A stretch of DNA of 53,309 nt from Bryobacterales bacterium (lineage in GTDB: Bacteria > Acidobacteriota > Terriglobia > Bryobacterales > Bryobacteraceae): positions 1 to 53,309 of the forward strand of contig JADZGD010000058.1 in the NCBI GenBank assembly GCA_020854055.1, given 5' to 3'. Both the position numbers and the translations under genes were made by a program. This document shows, piece after piece, positions 36,978 to 45,076 of this stretch. The notes under the pieces were generated by a model. That model saw only the letters and a program-made list of their open reading frames with translations, was not told the DNA's origin and ran no database searches. Position 1 is the first letter of the stretch, and every line of letters begins with the position of its first letter.

Positions 36978-37772
36978 TTGGGTAAGACCATCGCCGTCGC
37001 CAACCAGAAGGGGGGCGTGGGCAAAACAACAACTGCCATCAACCTCGCCGCCTCGCTCGCCGCCAACGACCTCCAGGTCCTTCTCCTCGATGCCGACCCG
37101 CAGGGTAATTCCACTACCGGCTTAGGTGTCGCAAAAGATGGCGGACGCCCGACCCTCTATGACGCCCTGCTCGCTGGCGTCCCTTTGACGGAGATTACCG
37201 TCAAGCTGGATTTCGACGGCCTGGACCTCGCGCCCGCCGACCGAAATCTCGTCGGAGCCAACCTCGAACTGGCCGACTTCCCGCAACGCGAATTCCAACT
37301 CCGGAAATCCGTCGACGCCATTCGCGACAAGTACGATTACATTCTCATCGACTGTCCACCGGCGCTCGACCTGCTCACGCTCAACGCCCTGGTGGCGGCA
37401 GACTCCGTCCTCATCCCCATCCAATGTGAGTTCTTCGCGCTGGAAGGGATTTCACAGCTTCTCGACACCGTCGACCGCATCCGTACCTCATTCGGCCACC
37501 AACTTCAGATCGAGGGCGTACTTTTGACCATGTACGATGACCGGACGGTCCTCACCCGCCAGGTTGCTCAGGACCTGAAAGCCTTCTTCGGCGACGATGT
37601 CTTTCACACTGTGATTCCCCGCAGTGTGCGGCTCGCCGAAGCGCCCAGCTACGGAAAGCCCATTCTCACCTACGACGTCCGCTCAAAAGGCGCCGAGAGC
37701 TACATTAAGCTTGCCAAGGAGATTCTTGCCCATGACCAAACAACCCGAAACCACGCGCAAAGCCCTCGGTAA
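36978..37772 (+). CDS. parA: Chromosome-partitioning ATPase ParA (Soj)
   Basis: 264 residues. The deviant Walker A motif KGGVGKTT (11-18), the DADPQGNST switch region and LIDCPPALDLLTLNAL mark a type Ia ParA-like ATPase of the short Soj form, without an N-terminal HTH. ParA dimers bind DNA and are stimulated by ParB at parS to drive partition. The start is TTG 36978 (MGKTIAVANQKGG), with AGGAG at 36964-36968. The C-terminal tail (AHDQTTRNHAQSPR) overlaps the parB gene. Confidence 0.96.
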   Translation: MGKTIAVANQKGGVGKTTTAINLAASLAANDLQVLLLDADPQGNSTTGLGVAKDGGRPTLYDALLAGVPLTEITVKLDFDGLDLAPADRNLVGANLELADFPQREFQLRKSVDAIRDKYDYILIDCPPALDLLTLNALVAADSVLIPIQCEFFALEGISQLLDTVDRIRTSFGHQLQIEGVLLTMYDDRTVLTRQVAQDLKAFFGDDVFHTVIPRSVRLAEAPSYGKPILTYDVRSKGAESYIKLAKEILAHDQTTRNHAQSPR

Positions 37773-38637
37773 AGGACTCTCCGCCCTGCTGCCCGCCCGT
37801 CCGGCACCTCCGGCCGCCGTAACGCCGGAACCTTCCGCCGAAACGGTCACGCGGATCGCCATCGATCAAATCGATCCTAATCCGCTTCAGCCCCGGTCCC
37901 AGTTTCAGCCCGAAAGCCTGCACGAGCTTGCTCAGTCGATTGAGTCGAATGGCATTATTCAGCCGCTCGTCGTCCGCAAGTCCGGCTCGCGCTTCCAATT
38001 GATCGCCGGAGAGCGGCGCTGGCGAGCAGCCAAGTTGGCCGGCCTCACCCGCGTTCCGGTAGTCTTACAGGATTTTCCCGAGGACCGCTTACTGGAAATC
38101 ACCCTCATCGAGAATATCCAGCGCGAGGATCTCAACCCCATCGAGGTAGCGCACGCCTTTCAACGCCTGGCCAAGGATGCCAACCTCAGCCACGAAGAGA
38201 TTGGCCAGCGCACCGGCAAAGACCGCGCTACCGTCACCAACACGCTTCGGCTGCTGCGGCTTCCCCAATCCGTCCAGCAATTGCTCTCGGAACGGCGTCT
38301 CTCCATGGGACACGCCCGCGCCATCGCCGGCCTCTCAACCCCGGAACTTCAGCAAGACGTTGCCGCCAAGACCATCTCACAAGCTCTGTCAGTGCGCCAG
38401 GTTGAGCGGATGATCGCCCGCATGGCCGCCTCTCCGACACCATCGTCCACCGACAAACAGCCGCCCACCGTTGATCCGAACGTCCGCGCGGCAATCGACC
38501 GGCTGGAAAGCGCGCTCGGCACGCGGGTTCGCCTTGTCGAGAAATCGGCCGAGCGGGGCCGCTTTGAAATCGAATACTATTCCGCCGACGAGCGGGACCG
38601 TATCTTCTCGCTGATTGCTGGTGAGGATGGCAACTGA
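37732..38637 (+). CDS. parB: Chromosome-partitioning protein ParB (Spo0J)
   Basis: 301 residues from ATG 37732 (MTKQPETTRKALGKGLSALL). It has the N-terminal ParA-interacting segment with GKGLSALL, the CTP-binding ParB/Srx domain with LQPRSQFQPESLHELAQSIE and GERRWRAAKLAGLTRVPVV, the central HTH with LSHEEIGQRTGKDRATVTNT, and a C-terminal dimerisation domain. It overlaps the end of parA by 41 bases, so the pair is coupled. AAGGAG lies about ten bases before the start. Its stop is four bases from the 3' CCA end of tRNA-Met on the opposite strand. Confidence 0.96.
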   Translation: MTKQPETTRKALGKGLSALLPARPAPPAAVTPEPSAETVTRIAIDQIDPNPLQPRSQFQPESLHELAQSIESNGIIQPLVVRKSGSRFQLIAGERRWRAAKLAGLTRVPVVLQDFPEDRLLEITLIENIQREDLNPIEVAHAFQRLAKDANLSHEEIGQRTGKDRATVTNTLRLLRLPQSVQQLLSERRLSMGHARAIAGLSTPELQQDVAAKTISQALSVRQVERMIARMAASPTPSSTDKQPPTVDPNVRAAIDRLESALGTRVRLVEKSAERGRFEIEYYSADERDRIFSLIAGEDGN

Positions 38638-38641
38638 GGCA

Positions 38642-38718
38642 TGGTGCCGGCGGCTGGAGTCGAACCAGCGACCTACGGATTATGAGACCGTCGCTCTAAC
38701 CACCTGAGCTACGCCGGC
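38642..38718 (-). tRNA. tRNA-Met(CAT), elongator type
   Basis: The minus strand folds as a cloverleaf. The acceptor stem is GCCGGCG/CGCCGGC, the D arm GCTC/GAGC, the anticodon loop CTCATAA (anticodon CAT), and the T arm GCTGG/CCAGC with TTCGACT. The discriminator A is followed by an encoded CCA. The fully paired first acceptor base pair argues against initiator tRNA, and similarity to the Escherichia coli elongator supports elongator Met; a lysidine-modified tRNA-Ile(CAT) cannot be fully excluded. The last anticodon-stem pair (T-T) is mismatched. Confidence 0.9.
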
Positions 38719-38808
38719 GCAACTTCCAGGGTATGAGACCCCGGGTACTACTGTCAATCTGGCCCCTCCGTACTGGCATAAATGCCCATTCTACCGTTCC
38801 GATTTTGC

Positions 38809-38837
38809 TTGACACCGGGCGCATCCAGGCCCATATT
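38809..38837 (+). promoter_or_regulatory. Strong sigma70-type promoter in the parB-glycan gap
   Basis: TTGACA at 38809-38814, a 17-base spacer, then CATATT at 38832-38837. This is a near-consensus promoter for a transcript starting near 38844 and reading rightwards into a region with no normal gene. The stretch 38719-38808 before it shows no gene. Confidence 0.6.
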
Positions 38838-39127
38838 AGGGGTAGAGATTGGAGCTGATTCAGCCACTGATCTCAGCATTAAGTTAAGCAGGAGGACGTC
38901 CATAGAAAACGCTCAATATTGGGCGGCTACCGGCTTCCCAAGCTGACTGTCTGCCACCTGAAACGCTGATTGGATCTCACCAAGATCCTAAGCGCGCGGT
39001 ATCTGCACCGCTCTTCGTAGGACGCGCAGGCAGAAGTGTGATACTCGCGGGCGTGAAGTGTACGATCCGTGAGATGAATCACATCAGCGGGAGCCGGCGG
39101 CCGCCTTACGTATTTTCAGCCTTCCAT
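38838..39127 (+). other. Non-coding stretch with ideal ribosome-binding site but no standard start
   Basis: AGGAGG lies at 38890-38895, and six bases later at 38902 an ATA opens a 14-codon frame (ATA, then ENAQYWAATGFPS, stop TGA at 38944-38946). If ATA is a mutated ATG this is a remnant or a leader peptide. GGATCT/AGATCC (38972-38988, loop CACCA) makes a small hairpin. The rest, to 39127, shows no gene. It could also be a small RNA or a 5' leader of the glycan operon. Which of these it is cannot be told from sequence. Confidence 0.4.
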
Positions 39128-39157
39128 TTGACACTCTTCAGCGCCCTCCAGTAGATT
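39128..39157 (+). promoter_or_regulatory. Candidate promoter of the glycan operon
   Basis: TTGACA at 39128-39133, an 18-base spacer and TAGATT at 39152-39157. Transcription would start near 39164, about 33 bases before the GTG start of the ABC ATPase. This is the better placed of the two promoters in the gap for the glycan genes. Confidence 0.5.
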
Positions 39158-39196
39158 CGTGATAGTGCTCCGCTTCGCCACCCGAGGTAAACCCCG

Positions 39197-40513
39197 GTGA
39201 CCGTCGTCGATTTCGAGAATGTCTCGAAGTCCTATCCTATCTATTTGTCGCCGGGCGATCGTCTTAAAGAACTGGCTACCATCAACCGCTATTCTTTCCA
39301 CACGGACTTCTGGGCCCTGCGCGACATCAGCTTTCAGATCCGCCGCGGTGAAACGTTTTGCATTATCGGGGAAAACGGATCCGGAAAGAGTACCCTTCTC
39401 CAGTTGATCGCCGGCATTCTTCATCCCTCCGCCGGACGCCTCCGCGTCTCCGGCCGCGTCTCTGCCCTGCTTGAACTGGGCGCTGGCTTCAACCCCGAAT
39501 TCTCCGGCCGTGACAATATCTACCTCAATGGCGCCATCCTCGGCCTCTCAGCCAAACAGATTGACGCCCGCTATCAGCAAATTGAGAGTTTTGCCGAAAT
39601 CGGCGACTTCATCAACCGCCCGGTGAAGACCTACTCCAGTGGCATGGTGGTACGTCTTGCCTTTTCCGTAGCCATCCATGTGGACCCGGAAATCCTGCTT
39701 GTCGACGAAGCCCTTGCCGTCGGGGACATTTATTTCCGCCAGCGCTGCATGCGTAAGGTTCATGAGCTCCGCGGCAACGGCGTCACGATTCTGTTCGTCT
39801 CCCACGCCATCGGCGATGTCAAACAAGTCGGCGACCGCACAGTCTGGCTCGAAAACGGCCGCATCCGCGACATCGGCGCGACGGACCTGATCGTTGCCAA
39901 GTATCTGGCGGCAATGGTTCAAAAGGATTCCGCCTACATCGAGACTCGCCATGTCCCGGGTGCCGGCGGCGCGGCGGCCACGATCATAGCGCCGGAAATC
40001 GTCGAGCAGATTCCCAACATCGACCATCGCTACGGCGACGGCCGGGCGCGTATTCTCGGCATCGCCATCGTCGATGCCAGCGGCGCGCCCCTGCCGGTGC
40101 TTGAACCCGGGGCCCAGGTTGTCGTCCGCATCAGCGCCGTCGCGTCGGAATACATCGCCGTCCCCAATCTCGGCTTCATGCTGCGCAACCACCTCGGAGT
40201 CGATTTCGCCGGCACCAATACTCTCCGCGAGGGCGTCGAGATTCCGCCCATGCAGCCCGGAGACATCTATACCGTCGATTTCCACGTCCAACTGCCCGAA
40301 CTCTACCCCGCGCATTTCTCCTTTTCGCCGGCCATCGCCGACGGAACGCTGCACAACTACGTCATGTGCGATTGGATCGACAACGCCATCACCCTCCAGA
40401 TGGGGCATGCCGAAGGGCAAGTCTATGGGTATCTTCATATGCCTTGCCGGGTCGAAGTCAATGCACGGCTCGGCTCAACCGCGGCGCCCAAGCCCGCCGG
40501 AGAAGTGGCGTGA
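39197..40513 (+). CDS. Wzt-type ABC transporter ATPase with C-terminal glycan-binding domain
   Basis: 438 residues from GTG 39197 (MTVVDFENVSKSYPIY). Residues 1-250 form the nucleotide-binding domain: Walker A GENGSGKST at 58-66, a signature of YSSGM at 146-150 in place of LSGGQ, and Walker B ILLVDEALAVGD from 166. The YSSGM signature and RLKE near the start are typical of O-antigen and teichoic-acid exporters of the Wzt/TagH group. The C-terminal domain (about 285-438) is a beta-sandwich like the Wzt carbohydrate-binding module, which recognises the finished glycan end. The partner permease Wzm is not in the window. The stop overlaps the next gene (GTGA), the start of the coupled glycan cluster. 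Confidence 0.9.
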   Translation: MTVVDFENVSKSYPIYLSPGDRLKELATINRYSFHTDFWALRDISFQIRRGETFCIIGENGSGKSTLLQLIAGILHPSAGRLRVSGRVSALLELGAGFNPEFSGRDNIYLNGAILGLSAKQIDARYQQIESFAEIGDFINRPVKTYSSGMVVRLAFSVAIHVDPEILLVDEALAVGDIYFRQRCMRKVHELRGNGVTILFVSHAIGDVKQVGDRTVWLENGRIRDIGATDLIVAKYLAAMVQKDSAYIETRHVPGAGGAAATIIAPEIVEQIPNIDHRYGDGRARILGIAIVDASGAPLPVLEPGAQVVVRISAVASEYIAVPNLGFMLRNHLGVDFAGTNTLREGVEIPPMQPGDIYTVDFHVQLPELYPAHFSFSPAIADGTLHNYVMCDWIDNAITLQMGHAEGQVYGYLHMPCRVEVNARLGSTAAPKPAGEVA

Positions 40514-41748
40514 AGGAATTCACCGGCGAGCGGGTCATTCCCGGAGAAGTGGATCCCGACCTCTGGAACGAACATCTGGCGCGCTATGCATTCGCCGCCA
40601 GACTGGCGTCCTGGAAACGAGTGCTTGAGATCGCCTGTGGCACTGGCTATGGAACTTCTTACCTGGCGCCGGAAACTCGTTCCATCATTGGCCTCGATCT
40701 ATCCCACGAGGCAACACTGTACGCAACATCACATTTTTCTGCGGAGAATCTTCGGTACCTGACTGCCTCGGCTGCCGCTCTCCCCTTCCCCAACCACTCG
40801 TTTGACCTGGTCATCGCTTACGAAGTGATTGAGCACCTTTCCGACTGGAACCTTCTTCTCACCGAAGCGCACCGCGTTCTGCGGCCCGGCGGACAACTGG
40901 TTCTCTCCACGCCGAACAAGGATTACTACGCCGACTCGCGAAAGCAATCCGGCCCGAATCCTTACCACCTGCACGAATTTACATATTCCGAGTTCCGCAA
41001 CGCGCTCGAAGCCGTCTTCCCACACGTTTCTCTGTTTCTGCAAAACCACGCCGACGGAATCGTCTTTCACCCGATTACCCCAAGCGCCGCCGCATCGATC
41101 CATCTGGAAACTTCCACGGCAGATCCAGCGACGGCACATTTCTTCCTTGCGGTCTGCGCCAACGCTCCGCAGACGGGCGCCCCGGCTTTCGTTTACCTCC
41201 CCACCGCGGCCAACGTCCTGCGGGAGCGCGAACTTCACATCGAGCGGCTTGAGGGCGAACTCGCCCTCAAGGATTCCTGGCTGAGCCGCACCAAAGCCGA
41301 GCACGAGAAGATGGTTGCCCTGTTCCGGGAACAGAACGACGCCCTGGAGGCTTCTAACCGGTGGTCAGCCAAGGTTAAGGCCGAACTGCAGGCAACCGGC
41401 GAGGTGCTTGAGGCCAAGCAAGCCGAGCTGGCGGCCCTCCACCAGGAAGGTCAGCGAATGGCCGCCGGCTACGAAGAGGCCATCGCCCTGCTCAAGCAGG
41501 ACAACGCCGAAAAGGTGAGTTGGGCCACCCGTACCGAAGAGCATCTCGCGGCCAAGTCCATCGAACTCAGCCACTCGGTCGATCTGCTGCACGAGGCCGA
41601 ACGAACCATTGAAGAACGTACCACCTGGGCCCGGAATCTCGACCGTGAGATTGCCGAGCTACGCGACGAACTAGCCCGTATTCATCACTCACGCTGGACC
41701 CGTCTCGGACGCATTCTCCGCCTTGCGCCGGGTGTTGGGAAGCAGTGA
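40510..41748 (+). CDS. SAM methyltransferase with C-terminal coiled coil, glycan cluster
   Basis: 412 residues from GTG 40510 (MKEFTGERVIPGEVDPDLWN). The FTGER-V-P-G opening is seen in methyltransferases of polysaccharide loci. The SAM-binding motif is VLEIACGTGYGTSYLA (about 38-53), with IGLDLS and FDLVIAYEVIEHLSDW as motifs II and IV. Residues about 235-400 are strongly heptad-like, rich in Glu, Ala and Leu (ERELHIERLEGELALKDSWL and AERTIEERTTWARNLDREIA), so a long coiled coil extends from the enzyme. Such methyltransferase-coiled-coil proteins can cap O-antigen chains and set their length, as WbdD does. This role, together with a Wzt having a recognition domain next door, is inference. The last codons stop one base before the next gene's ATG. 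Confidence 0.8.
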   Translation: MKEFTGERVIPGEVDPDLWNEHLARYAFAARLASWKRVLEIACGTGYGTSYLAPETRSIIGLDLSHEATLYATSHFSAENLRYLTASAAALPFPNHSFDLVIAYEVIEHLSDWNLLLTEAHRVLRPGGQLVLSTPNKDYYADSRKQSGPNPYHLHEFTYSEFRNALEAVFPHVSLFLQNHADGIVFHPITPSAAASIHLETSTADPATAHFFLAVCANAPQTGAPAFVYLPTAANVLRERELHIERLEGELALKDSWLSRTKAEHEKMVALFREQNDALEASNRWSAKVKAELQATGEVLEAKQAELAALHQEGQRMAAGYEEAIALLKQDNAEKVSWATRTEEHLAAKSIELSHSVDLLHEAERTIEERTTWARNLDREIAELRDELARIHHSRWTRLGRILRLAPGVGKQ

Positions 41749-41749
41749 A

Positions 41750-44113
41750 ATGAGACTTCTGTGGCGCGTCCTTAAGAACCTACCGCTCATCATCTTTTCT
41801 CCCCTGCTGTTTGTCATTCCGGCCGTCACTCTGCTGATGGCAGACATCTTCTCTCTGTTCAGCCGCCGGAAGACGGCCACCTGGGATACGGTGCCGTCAT
41901 TGAACTCGGTGTCGGTGGTCATCCCTACCTGGAACGGCAGGGACCTGCTCGAAAAATATCTTCCTTCCGTGGTTGAGGCCCTCAGCGGCAATCCCCACAA
42001 CGAAGTGATCGTGGTAGATAACCATTCCAGCGACGGCACGGCCGAGTACCTTCTTTCGCGCCACCCGGGCGTCCGCGTTCTCGAGATGCGGCGCAACTAC
42101 GGTTTCGGCGGAGGATCGAACGCCGGCATTCGTGCTGCCCGCAATGACGTCGTCATTCTCCTTAACAACGATATGCGCGTCGACCCCGGATTTGCCGAAC
42201 CGCTACTCGACGGCTTCCGCGACGATAAGAAGGTATTTGCGGTCTCCTGCCAGATCTTCTTTTCCGACCCCGGCCGCGTCCGTGAAGAGACCGGGCTGAC
42301 GGAAGGTTGGTGGGAGAACGGCACGCTACGCGTCCGCCATCGCGATGATCCCGAAGTGACTGGCCTTTACCCCTGCTTTTACGGCGGCGGCGGCTCCTGC
42401 GCCTTCGACCGCCGCAAATTTCTCGAGCTCGGCGGCTTCGATTCCATCCTCACGCCCTTTTACCTGGAGGATACGGACCTCGGTTACATGGCCTGGAAGC
42501 GCGGCTGGAAGGTCCTTTATCAACCCGCCAGTATCGTTTACCACGAGCATCGCGGCACCATCGGCCGCCGTTACAGCAGCAGCTACATCGAGGGAATCCT
42601 CAAGAAAAATTTCATTCTCTTTGTCTGGAAGAATATCCACGATTGGCGGATGCTGGCTTCAAACTTCGTTCACCTCGCGTTTGCTTCGCTCGTCAGCATC
42701 CTGCTGGGCGACACCGCCGGCCGTCCCAATCTCGCGGCGATGTTCAAAGCCGTGCGAGCCCTACCGGCGGTGGTTCGGACCCGCCGGCGCGCTACCCTGC
42801 TCTCGGTGATTGACGACCGGGAGGCCTTCCGCCGCCCGCTGGCGGGATACTTTCGAGACCGTTTCGGGTCGTTTGCGGCGGCGCCTGAGAAACCAACGGT
42901 CTTGTTTGTCAGCCCGTACGCCGTGTGTCCCCCTACACACGGCGGCGGCGTCTTTATGTATCAAACGATCAGGGAACTCGCCCAGCGAACGAATCTCCAC
43001 TTGATCATTCTGCTCGATTACGACTCGGAGGCCGCCGCGCACGAGGAACTTCGTCCCATCTGCCTCTCCCTGCGGCTGATCGTCCGGTCCACCCACGTCC
43101 ACACCCCGGCGGCTTCCATCAAGCCCCACGCCATTCACGAATTCTGCAGCCGCGACCTGCAGTGGACCATCCACCGCGGCATCTTCCAGTACCAGGTTGA
43201 CGTCCTGCAACTGGAGTATCTGGTTCTCGGCCAATATGCCGCCGAGTTCCGGCACCTGGCCTGCATGCTATTCGAGCACGACGTCTATTTCCAGTCCATC
43301 GCCCGCCGGCTCAGACGCACCGGAAATCCCCTCAAGCAGCCGAAAGCCTCCTATGAATACCTCCGCGCGCTGCGCTACGAGTTGAGGCTGCTGCCCCGGT
43401 TGGATCGCATTCAAGTCTGTAGCCGGGCCAATCAGACCTATCTTGAAAGCTTTCTCCCTCAAATCAAAGGCCGCATTGACGCGGGCCTGCGCGCCGGCAT
43501 CGAGACGTCGCGCTACAGCTTCAAACCCGGCGGGCGCGAACCGGGCACGCTCCTCTTTCTCGGGAGCTTCCGCCACCAGCCGAATCAAGAGGCGATTACC
43601 TGGTTTCTGCGCCATGTGTGGCCCCGTATCCGCGCGGCTCAACCCGATGTCAGGCTGATCGTGATCGGCTCGGATCCGCCGCCGCGCCACTCCCTGCCCG
43701 GTGACGCCGAGGGTGTCCAACTGCGAGGCTTTGTCGACGACATTCGCGAGCCGCTTGCACGCTATGCGGTTTTCATTTGTCCCATTCTTACCGGCTCAGG
43801 CGTCCGCGTGAAACTACTTGAGGCGTTTGCCGCCGGCATTCCGTCCGTTTCAACCGCACTGGGCGCCGAGGGCCTTACCGCAACTTCGGGTGATATTTGC
43901 CGCCTGGCCGACGATCCGGACGCCTTCGCCCGCGAAACCATTGAACTGCTCTCTAATCCCGCCGGCGCCGCCGCGATGGCGGAACGGGCGCGAGCCTATG
44001 TGGTTGCTGAGAGGGACCTGACCGCGATGACCGGCGAGCTGGTCGCCAGCTACCAATCGACTTTGGCCGCCAAGCGCTCTACGGCTTTTGAGGCTCTGTC
44101 ATCTCACGCTTGA
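41750..44113 (+). CDS. Two-domain glycosyltransferase, GT2 fused to GT4-like
   Basis: 787 residues from ATG 41750 (MRLLWRVLKNLPLIIFSPLL). A membrane helix near residues 10-35 leads to a GT2 domain: SVVIPTWNGRDLLEKYLPSV, VIVVDNHSSDGTAEYL, NYGFGGGSNAGIRAARNDVV and LLNNDMRVDPGF, with EDTDLGYMAWKRGW as the ED-type acceptor motif. A second, GT4-like domain begins near residue 380 with VLFVSPYAVCPPTHGGGVFM and has a Rossmann-type C-terminal half around GTLLFLGSFRHQPNQEA, GFVDDIREPLARYAVF and GVRVKLLEAFAAGIPSVSTA. Fusion of two transferases of different folds suggests one protein adds two consecutive sugars. The 3' end overlaps the convergent gene at 44079-44612 by 35 bases. Confidence 0.88.
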   Translation: MRLLWRVLKNLPLIIFSPLLFVIPAVTLLMADIFSLFSRRKTATWDTVPSLNSVSVVIPTWNGRDLLEKYLPSVVEALSGNPHNEVIVVDNHSSDGTAEYLLSRHPGVRVLEMRRNYGFGGGSNAGIRAARNDVVILLNNDMRVDPGFAEPLLDGFRDDKKVFAVSCQIFFSDPGRVREETGLTEGWWENGTLRVRHRDDPEVTGLYPCFYGGGGSCAFDRRKFLELGGFDSILTPFYLEDTDLGYMAWKRGWKVLYQPASIVYHEHRGTIGRRYSSSYIEGILKKNFILFVWKNIHDWRMLASNFVHLAFASLVSILLGDTAGRPNLAAMFKAVRALPAVVRTRRRATLLSVIDDREAFRRPLAGYFRDRFGSFAAAPEKPTVLFVSPYAVCPPTHGGGVFMYQTIRELAQRTNLHLIILLDYDSEAAAHEELRPICLSLRLIVRSTHVHTPAASIKPHAIHEFCSRDLQWTIHRGIFQYQVDVLQLEYLVLGQYAAEFRHLACMLFEHDVYFQSIARRLRRTGNPLKQPKASYEYLRALRYELRLLPRLDRIQVCSRANQTYLESFLPQIKGRIDAGLRAGIETSRYSFKPGGREPGTLLFLGSFRHQPNQEAITWFLRHVWPRIRAAQPDVRLIVIGSDPPPRHSLPGDAEGVQLRGFVDDIREPLARYAVFICPILTGSGVRVKLLEAFAAGIPSVSTALGAEGLTATSGDICRLADDPDAFARETIELLSNPAGAAAMAERARAYVVAERDLTAMTGELVASYQSTLAAKRSTAFEALSSHA

Positions 44114-44612
44114 GGCGCAGAATGACTTTCTCGGCCAGCCCATCCATCTGCTTCGGCCGTGTGTCTTTAGGCCGCCCGAACGTCGACCAGAGGATCAGCC
44201 GGGACTCGCGCCCAACCAGATAAATGTTCCCCCGTCCACCGCCGAAGGAACGTGCCGCAGGAGCGGCGGTGGTTCCGGTTACCGCCGCTGCCGGGGAATT
44301 CGAAGCCGAATCCGCGTCCGCATCCTGCTTTGCTTTCTCCGCCGGGGCTTTCTTCGTCTCGGGCAGCAGTTCAGCCACCCGGCCTTCAAACTCCGCGCCG
44401 ACACGGTCGGTAAAGAAGGCGTCGGCTCGGGCCGGATCGGTCGTCACCCGGTAGATGCCAAAAGCAGTCAGCCAGTTTGCCAGATACTGATCGAGACCAT
44501 TCGCCATCGGCAACAGGTAAACCGTATGCACCTTCACCAGTTCCGCCCGATTCACCGGCTCGCCGGCCGCCATCGCCAGCGTCGCAACCGCAACCAATGC
44601 AAGGCACTTCAT
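44079..44612 (-). CDS. Secreted protein of unknown function
   Basis: 177 residues. A signal peptide (MKCLALVAVATLAMAAG) is followed by a folded region with KVHTVYLLPMANGLDQYLAN and RVTTDPARADAFFTDRVG. An Ala/Glu/Lys-rich linker runs from about 95 to 130, a Gly-rich turn (RSFGGGRGNIYLV) follows, then a final part (ESRLILWSTFGRPKDTRPKQ, LAEKVILRLKREM). The pattern, a domain of about 80 residues with V-H-T-V-Y-L-L-P, recurs in acidobacterial genomes to my memory, but I cannot name the family. It is antisense-convergent with the two-domain glycosyltransferase gene and divergent from korD. Function unknown. Confidence 0.65.
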   Translation of the reverse strand: MKCLALVAVATLAMAAGEPVNRAELVKVHTVYLLPMANGLDQYLANWLTAFGIYRVTTDPARADAFFTDRVGAEFEGRVAELLPETKKAPAEKAKQDADADSASNSPAAAVTGTTAAPAARSFGGGRGNIYLVGRESRLILWSTFGRPKDTRPKQMDGLAEKVILRLKREMTEPQKP

Positions 44613-44830
44613 CGCACCACCATCATACCTCCCACCGCAAAATCAGCGTTTTATCGCGCCATCGGAAACAGCGTGGTGCGTGAAATTGCGTATTTGACCG
44701 CGCCCGCTCCGGCACAAATCCCTTGCGCCGCCTCAGTAAATGGGTGAAAACACGCCTTTTCTCTGAATTTGTCCACTTTGGTCATAATCGTGCATTTTCA
44801 GACACAGCATTCTGGAAAGGGAATGGGTCA

Positions 44831-45076
44831 ATGGCCAAAGGCGTAGTAACCATAACCGTGGAACGATGTAAGGGTTGTGGTTTTTGTGTTGAGTTTTGCC
44901 CCACCAGGGTCTTAGCGCTTTCCTCCGCGTTCAATTCGAAAGGTTATCATCCCCCTCACGTCGTGGCGGCTGAGAAGTGCAGTGGTTGCGACCTGTGCGG
45001 CATGTACTGCCCCGACTTCGCAATCTACGGAGCCCGCATCAACGGCGGCGCGAGGGGAGACGCCCATGCAGAGTGA
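44831..45076 (+). CDS. korD: Ferredoxin-type delta subunit of 2-oxoacid:ferredoxin oxidoreductase
   Basis: 81 residues from ATG 44831 (MAKGVVTITVERCKGCGFCV). Two 4Fe-4S motifs, CKGCGFCVEFCP and CSGCDLCGMYCP, mark a bacterial-type ferredoxin subunit that takes electrons from the TPP site. It is the first gene of korDABC. The stop overlaps korA by 11 bases. The 218-base gap before it (44613-44830) has only a weak CATAAT -10-like element at 44783 and no clear -35. Confidence 0.92.
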   Translation: MAKGVVTITVERCKGCGFCVEFCPTRVLALSSAFNSKGYHPPHVVAAEKCSGCDLCGMYCPDFAIYGARINGGARGDAHAE

